Source: Mycobacterium decipiens
GTDB taxonomy: Bacteria; Actinomycetota; Actinomycetes; Mycobacteriales; Mycobacteriaceae
Assembly (NCBI RefSeq): GCF_963853665.1
Contig: NZ_OY970459.1
Coordinates: forward strand, 3,410,001-3,474,000
Direction: 5' to 3'
Length of the DNA: 64,000 nt
This document shows, one piece after another, positions 1 through 10,841 of the stretch. A program made the position numbers and the translations under genes. How positions within the stretch are numbered: position 1 is the stretch's first letter; every line of letters starts with the position of its first letter. The notes below the pieces were generated by a model. It did not search any database, was not told the origin of the DNA, and saw only the letters and a list, made by a program, of their open reading frames with translations.

Positions 1-1259
1 TCGAGTGTGGCCGAAAGCCAGGCCGCCAGGACAGAGCCCAGGACCGCAAAACCGATCGTCGAGCCGATCGCCCGCTGCGCGCTCATGATGCCGGACGCCA
101 TGCCCGCACGTTCTGCGGGAACCGCCGTCATGGCCACGGTCGTGATCGGCGTCAGGCACAGCGCGACGCCGGTGCCGCACATGCCCAGCCCGACCAGGAC
201 CAAGGCCGAGCTCCGGTGCTCGCTGACGATCAGCGTGAGCAGGCCCAACATCAACATGCACAGCCCCGCGAGGATGGGAAGACGTGCTCCGATCCGGCCA
301 ACCAGTTGCCCAACCAGAGGCGACACGATCGCCACGGCCGCGCTGAACGGAAGAATCATGAGGCCGGTCGTGCTCGGGGTATAGCCGCGTACGTTCTGCA
401 GGAACTGGGTGGTGAGCAGCAGCATCCCGTACACAGCGAAGAACACTGTGCAGATGGTCCCGATGGCCAGTGCGTACGAGGTGTCGCGGAACAGGGTCAG
501 ATCCATCATCGGATTCGACGATCTGCGCTCGAGCCAGAGGAAGAGGGCACAGCAGATGGCAGCCGTCAAGAGCAGCACGATGGTCTGCGGCGACGTCCAG
601 CCGACCTGGGGGCCTTCGATGATCGCGTACACAAAGGCCCCCACGGTTGCGATGAACAGCAGCTGCCCGGACAGGTCGAAGCGGCGTGCCCGCTCGTTGC
701 GTGATTCCTCGACGAAACCCAGCGTCAGCAGGAGCACGAGTACGCCCATCGGCACGTTGACATAGAAGATGCTGCGCCACCCCCACTGATCCACCAGCAG
801 ACCGCCCAGCGTCGGGCCCGCCGTCGTGCCGACGCTGGCGATGGCGGTCCAGATCCCTATTGCTCGTGCCTTCTCCTTCGCCTCCGGAAACGCCGCGCTG
901 ACCAGGGCGAGCGAGGTCACGCTGACGATCGCCGCGCCCAGGCCCTGCACGCCCCGCGCGGCGGTCAGCACCGCCATGGAGGGCGCCACCCCGCACGCGA
1001 CGGATCCCAGCGTGAACAGCGAAATGCCCGTCAAGTACCAGCGGCGGCGGCCGTGGAGGTCGGCGAGCGTGGCCGCCGACATGATGAACACCGCCATGCC
1101 CAGGCTGTAGGAGGCCACCACCCATTGCAGGCCGTCTTCTCCCACGTCGAAGCTGCGCTGAATGTCAGGCAGCGCCACGTTTACGATCAGCGCGTCAAGA
1201 AAGATCATGAACAGGCCTAGGCCGGTGGCAACGAGGGTGAGGAGCTGCGTGCGGTTCAT
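1..1259 (-). CDS. stp: Stp-type MFS drug efflux transporter (3' end outside window)
   Basis: The gene starts at ATG 1259 and runs off the left edge, so about 420 residues are visible. The N-terminus has the first membrane helix ending in LDALIVNVALP, a motif typical of the 14-helix DHA2 drug:H+ antiporters. This is followed by a short loop with DLHGRRRWY (MFS motif A region) and many further hydrophobic segments. Its position before cysK1/cysE and its sequence match Rv2333c, the Stp pump that exports spectinomycin and tetracycline in M. tuberculosis. It would act in the inner membrane. It sits just downstream, on the same strand, of the cysteine desulfurase gene, but an 87-bp gap makes a separate promoter possible. 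Substrate range is inferred from the family. Confidence 0.85.
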   Translation of the reverse strand, partial: MNRTQLLTLVATGLGLFMIFLDALIVNVALPDIQRSFDVGEDGLQWVVASYSLGMAVFIMSAATLADLHGRRRWYLTGISLFTLGSVACGVAPSMAVLTAARGVQGLGAAIVSVTSLALVSAAFPEAKEKARAIGIWTAIASVGTTAGPTLGGLLVDQWGWRSIFYVNVPMGVLVLLLTLGFVEESRNERARRFDLSGQLLFIATVGAFVYAIIEGPQVGWTSPQTIVLLLTAAICCALFLWLERRSSNPMMDLTLFRDTSYALAIGTICTVFFAVYGMLLLTTQFLQNVRGYTPSTTGLMILPFSAAVAIVSPLVGQLVGRIGARLPILAGLCMLMLGLLTLIVSEHRSSALVLVGLGMCGTGVALCLTPITTVAMTAVPAERAGMASGIMSAQRAIGSTIGFAVLGSVLAAWLSATL

Positions 1260-1346
1260 GCGGGCCCCGATCTAGGCGAATGCGATGGCGATCTGTGGTG
1301 AAACCTTAGGCGGCAACACCGGCGGGGTCAGCGGATTTGGTCGTTT

Positions 1347-2807
1347 TTAGCCCTCGGCTATGCGACGCACCGCGTCGATGAAGACATCGATCTCCTGGTA
1401 CGTGTTGTAAAACGCGACCGACGGGCGAACCGTAGCTTCAAGCCCGAGGCGGCGCAGAATCGGCTGTGCGCAGTGATGGCCGGCGCGCACCGCGATGCCT
1501 TCGGCGTTGAGTGCCTTGCCCACCGCGAGTGGGTCGTGTCCGGCCAGCACGAACGACAGCACGCTCGCCTTCTCAATTGCGGTGCCCACCAGCCGAACAC
1601 CTGGTATGCCGGCCAGGCGCGGGGTCGCATACTCCAGCAACGCGTGCTCGTAGGCAGCAATGCGGTTGATGCCCACCCGCTGGACGTACCGCAGCGCCTC
1701 ACCCAGTCCGACGGCGTCGGCGATGTTGCCGGTACCGGCCTCGAATTTGTTCGGAGGTCCTTGAAATAACGACCGTTCCAGCGTGACGTCAGCGATCATG
1801 TTGCCGCCACCCTGCCACGGCGGCGTCTCGTTTAGCGCATCCTCGCGACCGTAGAGCACACCAATCCCGGTGGGACCGTAAATCTTATGTCCGGAGAACA
1901 CAAAGAAGTCGACGCCAAGCGCAGCAACGTCGACCGGCAGGTGCGGAATCGACTGGGCGCCATCGATCAGCACCCGCGCACCGTAGCGGTGCCCCAACTC
2001 GACGATCTTGTCGACCGGCGTCACGGTGCCCAGCGCATTCGAAACCTGAGTCGCGGCAACCAGCTTTGTTCTCGGACCCAACAGATCCTCGAATTCCGAC
2101 ATCAGCAGGTTGCCCGCGTCGTCAACCGGGGCGACTTTGAGTATCGCCCCCGTCTTCTGCGAAATTAGTTGCCACGGAACGATATTCGCGTGATGCTCCA
2201 GATGCGTGATGACGATCTCGTCGCCGGGACCTAAATGCTTGCCGCCCCAGGCGTAGGCGACGAGGTTGATGGCTTCGGTGGTGCCGCGCAGGAAGATGAT
2301 CTCCTCGTCCTTGGACGCACCGATGAATCGCGCCACCCTCGCACGGGCCTCTTCGTAGGCGTCTGTCGCCCGGGCGGCCAACTCGTGTGCCGCGCGGTGG
2401 ATGTTGGAGTTCTCGTGCGCGTAAAAGTACGACAGCCGATCAATCACCGCCTGCGGCTTCTGAGTGGTCGCGGCATTATCGAACCAGATCAGCGGCTTTC
2501 CGTTGCTGGTCTCTTTCAGGATCGGGAAGTCCGCTCGGATGGCGTTGACGTCGAACACCTGATGCTCGTCGGCCAACCGCGGCACCGGAGCGGTCGGCGT
2601 CACCCCGGCCAGCACCCCCGGCACCGTCGACACGATGCCCGAAGTCGGTACCGCGAAGGCAGCCAAATCGGCGACACCGGGCGGCAGGAAAGGATCCGCC
2701 ACGGCCGCGGTCGGCACGTTCCCCCGCGGAGCCAAGGATGCCGGGAGGTAGATATCCGCGACACCGATCAAGGGAACCGGTACCGACGGGTCCTCACTTG
2801 TACTCAT
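1347..2807 (-). CDS. SufS-type cysteine desulfurase, probable encapsulin cargo
   Basis: A PLP enzyme of 486 residues that would remove sulfur from cysteine as a protein persulfide, giving alanine. Visible catalytic features are His205/His206 in THLEHHANIV, the PLP lysine Lys308 in FSGHKIYGP, and the persulfide-carrying Cys446 in RAGHHCAQP. The catalytic fold begins only near residue 85. The first ~85 residues are a Pro/Ala/Val/Leu-rich, low-complexity extension with repeated hydrophobic patches such as VADPFLPPGVAD. SufS enzymes normally lack it, and this kind of extension acts as the cargo-loading domain in family 2A encapsulin systems. The start ATG at 2807 overlaps the end of the shell gene by 14 bp, so the two are translationally linked. 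I infer that it is packed inside the shell. A general iron-sulfur-cluster SufS role is less likely because of the extension and the neighbour. Confidence 0.9.
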   Translation of the reverse strand: MSTSEDPSVPVPLIGVADIYLPASLAPRGNVPTAAVADPFLPPGVADLAAFAVPTSGIVSTVPGVLAGVTPTAPVPRLADEHQVFDVNAIRADFPILKETSNGKPLIWFDNAATTQKPQAVIDRLSYFYAHENSNIHRAAHELAARATDAYEEARARVARFIGASKDEEIIFLRGTTEAINLVAYAWGGKHLGPGDEIVITHLEHHANIVPWQLISQKTGAILKVAPVDDAGNLLMSEFEDLLGPRTKLVAATQVSNALGTVTPVDKIVELGHRYGARVLIDGAQSIPHLPVDVAALGVDFFVFSGHKIYGPTGIGVLYGREDALNETPPWQGGGNMIADVTLERSLFQGPPNKFEAGTGNIADAVGLGEALRYVQRVGINRIAAYEHALLEYATPRLAGIPGVRLVGTAIEKASVLSFVLAGHDPLAVGKALNAEGIAVRAGHHCAQPILRRLGLEATVRPSVAFYNTYQEIDVFIDAVRRIAEG

Positions 2808-3729
2808 GGAACTGATCCACGGCGACGTCGTCGAGAACGGCCAGCGCGTCGTCGGTGAGCACCGCCAACGACGTGTACAGGGTGACTAGGTAGGTCGCGA
2901 TCGCCGATTGGTTGATGCCGGTGAACCGCACCGACAGCCCCGGCGCCTGCTCGCCGACCAGGCCGGGTTGGAACAAGCCCACGACTCCTTGGCGTTCCTC
3001 GCCGGTGCGGACCAGGAGGAATTTGGTCTTGCCGTCCTGTACTGGCACCTTGTCCGACGGAATCAGGGGAATGCCGCGCCAGGTGATGAATTGCGCCCCG
3101 AACAGGCTCACGACCGGCGGCGGCACACCGCGGTAGGTGGCCTCCCGACCGAACGCCGCAATGCCCTGTGGGTGCGTCAGAAAAAAGCTGGGCGTCTTCC
3201 AGACCTTCGTGATCAGCGCGTCGAGGTCGTCGGGTGTCGGGGCACCGGCGAGCGTTTGGATGGTCTGCGCTGGAGTCGCCTGGGCAAGCAGCCCATACTC
3301 GGGGCTATTAACCAGTTCAAATTCCTGGCGTTCCTTGATCGTCTCGATGGTCAGGCGCAGCTGCTGCGTAATCTGGTCGTGCGGACTCGAGTACAGGTCG
3401 GATACCCGGGTGTGGATGTCGAGCAGAGTCGAAATCGTCCGCAGCGTGTATTCGCGCGGACTGGTCTCATAGTCCACGTAGGTCTCCGGCAGTGGGCCGT
3501 CGGTGCCGGCACCCTCTTCGGCCTTGACGGCGACCCGCTCGGGGTTGACCACGCGGTTCACCCGGTAGAGGCCGGCTTCCACCGGCACCCAGCTGAGTAG
3601 ATGCAACAACCAGCGCGGCGTGATGGTCGAAAGCTGCGGAACGGTTTTCGTCGCGTTGGCCAGCTGCCTGGCGGCAAGATCACCGAGTGCCTGTGACTCA
3701 GTTTGCGGCCCGTTTTTGGGCAGGGTCAT
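2794..3729 (-). CDS. Family 2A encapsulin shell protein (SrpI / MMP-I type)
   Basis: A 311-residue protein of the HK97-fold shell family that includes M. leprae major membrane protein I and cyanobacterial SrpI. The start is ATG 3729, preceded by GGAAGGACC; an upstream in-frame extension lacks a good ribosome site and would make the protein unusually long. Recognisable segments are the N-terminal arm (LSTITPRWLLHLLSWVPVE), the E-loop/P-domain stretch around ETYVDYETSPREYTL, and the C-terminal part with FGAQFITWRGIPLIPSDK and GINQSAIATYLVTLY. Family members assemble into roughly 24-nm cages in the cytoplasm that enclose a cysteine desulfurase. The overlapping downstream gene encodes exactly that enzyme. 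The gene is divergent from a cysteine-controlled operon. I do not recall a counterpart at this place in H37Rv. Family assignment is strong; assembly is inferred. Confidence 0.92.
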   Translation of the reverse strand: MTLPKNGPQTESQALGDLAARQLANATKTVPQLSTITPRWLLHLLSWVPVEAGLYRVNRVVNPERVAVKAEEGAGTDGPLPETYVDYETSPREYTLRTISTLLDIHTRVSDLYSSPHDQITQQLRLTIETIKERQEFELVNSPEYGLLAQATPAQTIQTLAGAPTPDDLDALITKVWKTPSFFLTHPQGIAAFGREATYRGVPPPVVSLFGAQFITWRGIPLIPSDKVPVQDGKTKFLLVRTGEERQGVVGLFQPGLVGEQAPGLSVRFTGINQSAIATYLVTLYTSLAVLTDDALAVLDDVAVDQFHEYK

Positions 3730-3883
3730 GGTGGTCCTTCCATGCTTGATGGCCGAATACAGCGGCGGGTGTCTGACCTGCCCACTCGGGCGGGCCGAGC
3801 CTATGCAATGGCAAAACTGGGGCAAAAGGTTTAATGCGGGTGTGAGGCAAATAGGCGAAGTGGCCCCGGTAAACCCATGCCCT

Positions 3884-3889
3884 TATAGT
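3884..3889 (+). promoter_or_regulatory. -10 element of the cysteine leader operon
   Basis: The hexamer TATAGT ends six bases before the A of the ATG at 3896. Transcription would therefore begin at or within a base of the start codon, as expected for a leaderless mycobacterial mRNA. No ribosome-binding site precedes that ATG, which fits this reading. Confidence 0.65.
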
Positions 3890-3895
3890 GGGCCT

Positions 3896-3964
3896 ATGCA
3901 ACAGGCCGTACAGCTGCGCTTTGTCCCCCCGCGCCGCATCGCCGTGCGCTGTTGTTGTTGTTGA
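3896..3964 (+). CDS. Poly-cysteine leader peptide (cysteine attenuator uORF)
   Basis: A 22-codon ORF that ends in Arg followed by four consecutive TGT (Cys) codons and TGA. It has no Shine-Dalgarno sequence and begins right after a -10 element, so it is probably translated as a leaderless mRNA. Mycobacteria are known to carry such poly-cysteine leaderless micro-ORFs upstream of sulfur genes. There, ribosome progress through the Cys run depends on cysteinyl-tRNA supply and controls expression of the downstream operon. Here it lies 117 bp ahead of the thioester-like protein–cysK1–cysE genes. Low cysteine should relieve repression and raise synthesis of cysteine. The peptide itself need not have a function after translation. 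Confidence 0.88.
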   Translation: MQQAVQLRFVPPRRIAVRCCCC

Positions 3965-4081
3965 CACCTGGCGCCCGCAGTAATCCTCGCGCTCTTGCCC
4001 GCAAACGGGTGGAAATCCGAGTCCGCCCCGCGGCGCGCAGCTGCACCCCAGTCACGAGTCTTTCAGGAAGATCAACAACCC

Positions 4082-6300
<2,219 letters not shown>

Positions 6301-6302
6301 CC

Positions 6303-6992
6303 GTGCTACGCGCCATGCAGGGTGACATCCGGGCAGCCCGGGAGCGGGATCCGGCTGCCCCCACCGCGCTGGAAGTCATCTTCTGCTACCCCGGTGTGCA
6401 CGCCGTGTGGGGCCACCGCCTCAGCCACTGGCTGTGGCAGCGTGGCGCCAGGCTGCTCGCACGGGCATTCGCCGAACTCACCCGCATCCTGACCGGTGTC
6501 GACATCCACCCCGGTGCCGTCATCGGTGCCCGCGTATTCATCGACCACGCGACCGGCGTGGTGATCGGAGAAACCGCGGAGGTAGGCGACGACGTCACCA
6601 TGTACCACGGCGTCACTCTCGGCGGCAGCGGCATGGACAGCGGGAAACGCCATCCCACCGTCGGTCACCGCGTCACCATCGGCGCCGGGGCCAAGGTCCT
6701 CGGTGCGATCAAGATCGGCGAAGACAGCCGGATCGGCGCGAACGCCGTCGTGGTCAGAACTGTCCCGCCGGGCTCGGTGGTCGTGGGCGTTCCGGGGCAG
6801 GTCATCGGCCACAGCGAACCCGGCCCCGGCGGCCCGTACGACTGGAGGTTGCCCGATCTCGTGGGAGCCAGCCTCGATTCCCTGCTAACCCGGGTGGCCC
6901 GGCTGGAAGCCCAGGGTGATGGCCCCGAGACCGGACGCGTCATCCGACCGCCCGAAGCCGGGGTATGGCACGGCGAGGACTTCTCCATCTAA
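6303..6992 (+). CDS. cysE: Serine O-acetyltransferase
   Basis: It transfers acetyl from acetyl-CoA to L-serine, giving the substrate for CysK1. The 229-residue protein has a short N-terminal helical part and a left-handed β-helix of hexapeptide repeats (residues ~60–165), including [19 protein letters not shown] and [10 protein letters not shown], where the catalytic His and Asp lie. The start is the GTG at 6303, two bases after cysK1; an ATG four codons later is possible. The C-terminus ends in WHGEDFSI, with the terminal Ile usual for CysE proteins that dock into the CysK active site. An 18-bp tandem repeat begins at the stop codon. In other bacteria family 2A encapsulin loci often sit beside serine acetyltransferase genes, as here. 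Confidence 0.97.
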   Translation: MLRAMQGDIRAARERDPAAPTALEVIFCYPGVHAVWGHRLSHWLWQRGARLLARAFAELTRILTGVDIHPGAVIGARVFIDHATGVVIGETAEVGDDVTMYHGVTLGGSGMDSGKRHPTVGHRVTIGAGAKVLGAIKIGEDSRIGANAVVVRTVPPGSVVVGVPGQVIGHSEPGPGGPYDWRLPDLVGASLDSLLTRVARLEAQGDGPETGRVIRPPEAGVWHGEDFSI

Positions 6993-7043
6993 GGAAAAGG
7001 TCCAACTAAGGAAACAGGTCCAACTAAGGAAACAGGGTCCAGC
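6990..7043. repeat. Three-copy ~18-bp tandem repeat after cysE
   Basis: Three head-to-tail copies of TAAGGAAACAGGTCCAAC, of 17, 18 and 19 bp (6990–7006, 7007–7024, 7025–7043). The first TAA is the cysE stop codon. The copies differ by single-base indels and one substitution, so this is a minisatellite-like tract that could vary between strains. Confidence 0.85.
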
Positions 7044-7053
7044 TGAGCAAGGG

Positions 7054-7126
7054 CTCCCCCGGGAGGACTCGAACCTCCAACCCTTCGGTTAACAGCCGAA
7101 CGCTCTGCCAATTGAGCTACAGGGGA
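7054..7126 (-). tRNA. asnT: tRNA-Asn (GUU)
   Basis: A 73-nt cloverleaf read on the minus strand. The acceptor stem TCCCCTG pairs with CGGGGGA, the anticodon stem TTCGG/CCGAA closes the loop CTGTTAA with anticodon GTT (7093–7091), and the T arm is GGAGG/CCTCC around TTCGAGT. The discriminator base is G and CCA is not encoded. In H37Rv asnT occupies the same place, just before the Rv2342 and dnaG homologues. Confidence 0.97.
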
Positions 7127-7308
7127 CCAGCAAGTCCATGCGAATGCTCGCGCACATCGCGGGACGACTCTAGCGTACTGGCATAGGGCGCCCAACTAGA
7201 CCACATGGTAGCGACCCGCTGCGCCCACTCGAGGGATCGGGCGCGCGCCCCACCGGGGGCGTGAGGCAGGATGGAACCAACCGCACTGTCTACTCGGAGG
7301 GGACCGCT

Positions 7309-7578
7309 TTGATCGGGTTTGTCGCCGTGCTGGGACTGGGTTACGTGCTGGGCGCAAAGGCCGGCCGCCGCCGCTACGAGCAGATCGCCGGCACCTATCG
7401 CGCACTCACCAGCAGTCCCATGGCCAGGGCGGTCATCGAAGGGGGCCGTCGCAAGATCGCCAATCGGATTTCACCCGATTCGGGGTTCGTCACCCTGGCC
7501 GAGATCGACAACCAGACCGCCGTTGTGCAGCGCGGAGTCGAACACCCGGTCGAGCGGCAGCCGAAACCCGCGCCCTGA
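7309..7578 (+). CDS. Small conserved mycobacterial protein (Rv2342-like)
   Basis: A protein of about 89 residues. The chosen start is TTG 7309 because GGAGGGG (7296–7302) lies six bases upstream; the GTG at 7261 would add 16 residues with no support. The N-terminus is a short glycine-rich hydrophobic stretch (GFVAVLGLGYVLGAKAG), followed by a basic GRRRYEQI segment and a charged tail ending in QPKPAP. This resembles small single-helix membrane-anchored proteins with a glycine-zipper start. It is convergent with dnaG, whose stop is four bases away. The function is unknown in M. tuberculosis too. Confidence 0.75.
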   Translation: MIGFVAVLGLGYVLGAKAGRRRYEQIAGTYRALTSSPMARAVIEGGRRKIANRISPDSGFVTLAEIDNQTAVVQRGVEHPVERQPKPAP

Positions 7579-7581
7579 TCC

Positions 7582-9501
7582 TCACGCGGTGAGATCGTCG
7601 CCGCTGGCCTGCTCCAGCAGGCTGCGTCGATAAGCCTCCATGGCGACCAGGTCGCCGAACAGCGCGTGATACTCATCGCCCTGCTCGATCGGCGACATGC
7701 GCTGCAGTTTGGACTTCACTTCGGCGATCTGCCGGCCCATCCAAACCTCCTGCAGTCGGGCCAGCACGCCGGCGATATAGCGCGGCAGCTTGTCGTCGTC
7801 GACCGCAATCGCCTCTACCCCCAGCTCGCTGATCAGACCCGCGGTCAAGGCCGACGTGGTCTGTTGGCGCACCATATCCATCCACTGCGCCCCGCTCAGG
7901 CCGCTCGAGGTACCGCCCGCCGCGTCGATGGCCGTGCGCACCGCCGCGTATCCGGGGTGGGTGAAGCTTTCGACGGTCAGGGTGTCGAACACCGGGCCGG
8001 CCAGCGCCGGGTACTGCAACGCCGACTTGAGTGCCTCCCGTTGCGGCCACAGGGTTGGGTCACGCGGGTCGGGCCGGGCCGCGGGTTCGGCCGGGGGGCT
8101 GTCGGTGGGCTCCGGCGCCCCTCGGCCGATGGTCTTCGATCCCGGGCCGCCCCGCCTGGGCTGCTTGGATCCCTTGGCTTCGCCCCGCACCCGGCCGATG
8201 ACCTGCGCGACGTCGGCCCAACCGACCCAGCCGGCGAGCTGACGGGCGTACTCGTCACGCAGCGTGGGGTCCTTGATCTGACCCACCATCGGTACGCAGC
8301 GACGCAGCGCGGCCACCCTACCCTCGGCGTTGTCCAGGTCCATCTCGGCAATCGCGGTGCGAATCGCGAACTCGAACAACGGGGTTCGCCGTGCCACGAG
8401 GTCGCGCAGAGCACCGTCGCCGCACTTCAGCCGCAGGTCGCAGGGGTCCATGCCGTCCGGAGCCACCGCGACAAAAGACTGACCCGCCAGCTTCTGCTCA
8501 CCGCCGAAGGCCTTGAGCGCGGCGGCGCGGCCAGCCTCATCGCCGTCGAAAACATAGATCAGCTCGCCGCGGAAGAAACTGTCGTCCATCATCAGTCTGC
8601 GCAACATCGCCAGGTGCTCGTCGCCGAACGCGGTCCCGCACGACGCCACCGCGGTGGTAACCCCGGCCAGATGCATGGCCATCACGTCGGTGTAGCCCTC
8701 CACCACCACCGCCTGATGTCCCTTGGCGATATCGCGTTTGGCCAAGTCGATGCCGAACATCACCGACGATTTCTTGTACAGCGATGTCTCGGGCGTATTG
8801 ACGTACTTGGCCTCCATCGGGTCGTCGTCGAACAGTCGCCGGGCCCCGAACCCGATCACCTCACCGGCCGAGGTGCGGATGGGCCACAGCAGGCGGCGGT
8901 GAAACCGGTCCATCGGGCCGCGGCGACCCTGCCGGGAAAGTCCCGCCGCTTCCAGTTCTTTGAACTCAAAACCCTTGCGCTGCAGATGCTTTGTCAACGA
9001 TTCCCAGCCCGACGGTGCGAACCCGCAGCCGAAGTGCCGAGCCGCCGACGCATCGAAGCTGCGCTCGGTCAGGTACTGGCGAGCCGGGGCCGCCTCGTCC
9101 GACTCGAGCGCCTGGGCGTAGAACTCTGCCGCGGCCGCATTGGCGGCGATGAGCCTGCTGCGACTGCCGCGGTCGCGCTGCACGCTGGTGGCCGCGCCGG
9201 TATAGCTGATCGTGTGGCCGATGCGGTCGGCGAGCAGCTCAACCGCTTCGACGAAGCTGACGTGTTCGATTTTCTGGATGAACGCATACACGTCGCCGCC
9301 TTCACCGCAGCCGAAGCAGTGGAAGTGGCCATGGTTGGGTCGCACATGAAATGACGGGGACTTCTCGTTATGGAACGGGCACAGACCCTTCAGTGAATCT
9401 GCGCCGGCGCGCCGCAGCTGCACGTAGTCGCCGACGACATCCTCGATACCGGCCCCCGCGCGGATGGCCGCGATATCGCGATCGGAGATCCGGCCGGACA
9501 T
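7582..9501 (-). CDS. dnaG: DNA primase
   Basis: It synthesises RNA primers for the replisome. The 639-residue protein has the N-terminal zinc finger (Cys41, His44, Cys62 and Cys65 in CPFHNEKS and HCFGCGEGGD). The central RNA polymerase/TOPRIM domain carries VVVEGYTDVMAM and YVFDGDEAGRAA, whose acidic residues bind metal. A proline- and glycine-rich linker (~residues 435–470) leads to the C-terminal helicase-binding domain, which would contact DnaB. It lies four bases downstream of dgt on the same strand, as in other mycobacteria, so the two are probably cotranscribed. Confidence 0.97.
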   Translation of the reverse strand: MSGRISDRDIAAIRAGAGIEDVVGDYVQLRRAGADSLKGLCPFHNEKSPSFHVRPNHGHFHCFGCGEGGDVYAFIQKIEHVSFVEAVELLADRIGHTISYTGAATSVQRDRGSRSRLIAANAAAAEFYAQALESDEAAPARQYLTERSFDASAARHFGCGFAPSGWESLTKHLQRKGFEFKELEAAGLSRQGRRGPMDRFHRRLLWPIRTSAGEVIGFGARRLFDDDPMEAKYVNTPETSLYKKSSVMFGIDLAKRDIAKGHQAVVVEGYTDVMAMHLAGVTTAVASCGTAFGDEHLAMLRRLMMDDSFFRGELIYVFDGDEAGRAAALKAFGGEQKLAGQSFVAVAPDGMDPCDLRLKCGDGALRDLVARRTPLFEFAIRTAIAEMDLDNAEGRVAALRRCVPMVGQIKDPTLRDEYARQLAGWVGWADVAQVIGRVRGEAKGSKQPRRGGPGSKTIGRGAPEPTDSPPAEPAARPDPRDPTLWPQREALKSALQYPALAGPVFDTLTVESFTHPGYAAVRTAIDAAGGTSSGLSGAQWMDMVRQQTTSALTAGLISELGVEAIAVDDDKLPRYIAGVLARLQEVWMGRQIAEVKSKLQRMSPIEQGDEYHALFGDLVAMEAYRRSLLEQASGDDLTA

Positions 9502-9505
9502 CGGC

Positions 9506-10801
9506 TCAGTCTAAAGCGTTCCTGTTGACACCAAGCCGATCGGCGTCGATGCGTTCCAACCGGCCCTCGGTGTAGGAGGCGATCTGATCGACGACGACCC
9601 GCAATCGGGCTCCATCGTCGGCGGCGGTGTTGAACACCGCGGCAAAAAACGGGTCGAGCGTCTGCGGTGCCCCCGCGTACAGCCAGTGCGCCACCCGGTG
9701 GATACGTTCGCGCTGCCGGGCCTGCGTTTCCAGATGCCGAGGGTCGGACATGATGAACTGCAGCGCCAGGATTTTCAGTAGCGCGACCTCGGCGCGCACC
9801 AGGTCGGGCACCCGCAGGTTGGCCTGGTAGCGCACCAGCCGCCCGGGACCGGCCGCCGCGCGGGTGGTCGCGATCGCGGCCGAGACAAACCGGCCAACCA
9901 GCTCGCTGGTCAACCGCTTGAGCGCGACCGACGCCGACAAGGTGGCGTCATACTTGCCGACCGCGGCCACCACCGGCAGCCCCGACAGCCGCCGCGCGGC
10001 CGCCATCAACTCGTCGGCGCTCACCCGGGAGAATTCGCGCTCCCCCAACTTCGCCAACGCGGCAGCGTCCTCGTCGGCGGCGAGCACGCGCAGGTCGATG
10101 CGTTCGGAGACGACGCCGTCCTCCACATCGTGTACCGAATACGCGACATCGTCGGCCCAGTCCATCACCTGGGCTTCCAGACAGATCCGATCCGCGGGGG
10201 CACCGTGCCGGACCCACGCCGCCGATTCGCGGTCGTCATCGTAGAAACCGAACTTGCCTCGCCCGTCCTCGAGCCGGTCACCACGCGTCCACGGATACTT
10301 GGTGACCGCGTCCAGCGACGCGCGAGTCAGGTTCAGCCCCGCACTAAGTCCCTGTGCATCAAGAACTTTGGGCTCTAGGCTGGTCAGGATGCGGAAATTC
10401 TGCGCGTTGCCTTCGAAACCGCCGTGGTGGGCCGCGACTTCATCGAGCGCCCGCTCACCGTTGTGCCCGTAGGGTGGGTGCCCGATGTCGTGGGCCAGAC
10501 CGGCCAGTTCGACCAGGTCTAGGTCGCAGCCCAGCCCGATCGCCATTCCGCGCCCAATCTGGGCCACTTCCAACGAGTGGGTCAGCCGGGTGCGCGGAGT
10601 GTCACCTTCCCGGGGTCCGACAACCTGTGTCTTGTCGGCCAGCCGGCGCAGCGCGGCGCTATGTAGCACCCGGGCCCGGTCCCGGGCGAAGTCGGGGCGG
10701 TGCAGGTCCTCCGTGCCCGGCAGACCCGCAGTCTTCGGCGCTTCGGGTACCCGCCGCTGGCGGTCGAAGTCGTCGTAGGGGTCGTGCTCACTGGTGCTCA
10801 C
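9506..10801 (-). CDS. dgt: Deoxyguanosinetriphosphate triphosphohydrolase-like protein
   Basis: An HD-domain nucleotidase of 431 residues that would hydrolyse dGTP or other dNTPs to the nucleoside and triphosphate, helping balance precursor pools. The HD metal site is visible: His in TRLTHSLEV (~residue 75), the HD pair in [16 protein letters not shown] (~residues 101–116), and a distal Asp in [17 protein letters not shown]. It is upstream of dnaG and divergent from the TPM-domain gene, with 40 bp between the starts. Substrate preference cannot be read from the sequence. Confidence 0.93.
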   Translation of the reverse strand: MSTSEHDPYDDFDRQRRVPEAPKTAGLPGTEDLHRPDFARDRARVLHSAALRRLADKTQVVGPREGDTPRTRLTHSLEVAQIGRGMAIGLGCDLDLVELAGLAHDIGHPPYGHNGERALDEVAAHHGGFEGNAQNFRILTSLEPKVLDAQGLSAGLNLTRASLDAVTKYPWTRGDRLEDGRGKFGFYDDDRESAAWVRHGAPADRICLEAQVMDWADDVAYSVHDVEDGVVSERIDLRVLAADEDAAALAKLGEREFSRVSADELMAAARRLSGLPVVAAVGKYDATLSASVALKRLTSELVGRFVSAAIATTRAAAGPGRLVRYQANLRVPDLVRAEVALLKILALQFIMSDPRHLETQARQRERIHRVAHWLYAGAPQTLDPFFAAVFNTAADDGARLRVVVDQIASYTEGRLERIDADRLGVNRNALD

Positions 10802-10841
10802 CGACCCACAGTCTGCCAGGGAGGCCGTCTAAATTGACGAT

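Noticed and set aside
3698..3967. Minus-strand 89-residue ORF over the encapsulin–leader gap
   Set aside because: It overlaps both the encapsulin start and the leader ORF in another frame and has no ribosome site or homology I recognise.
7666..9354. 562-codon plus-strand ORF inside dnaG
   Set aside because: It is fully antisense to a primase gene with all catalytic motifs; composition is that of an antisense frame.
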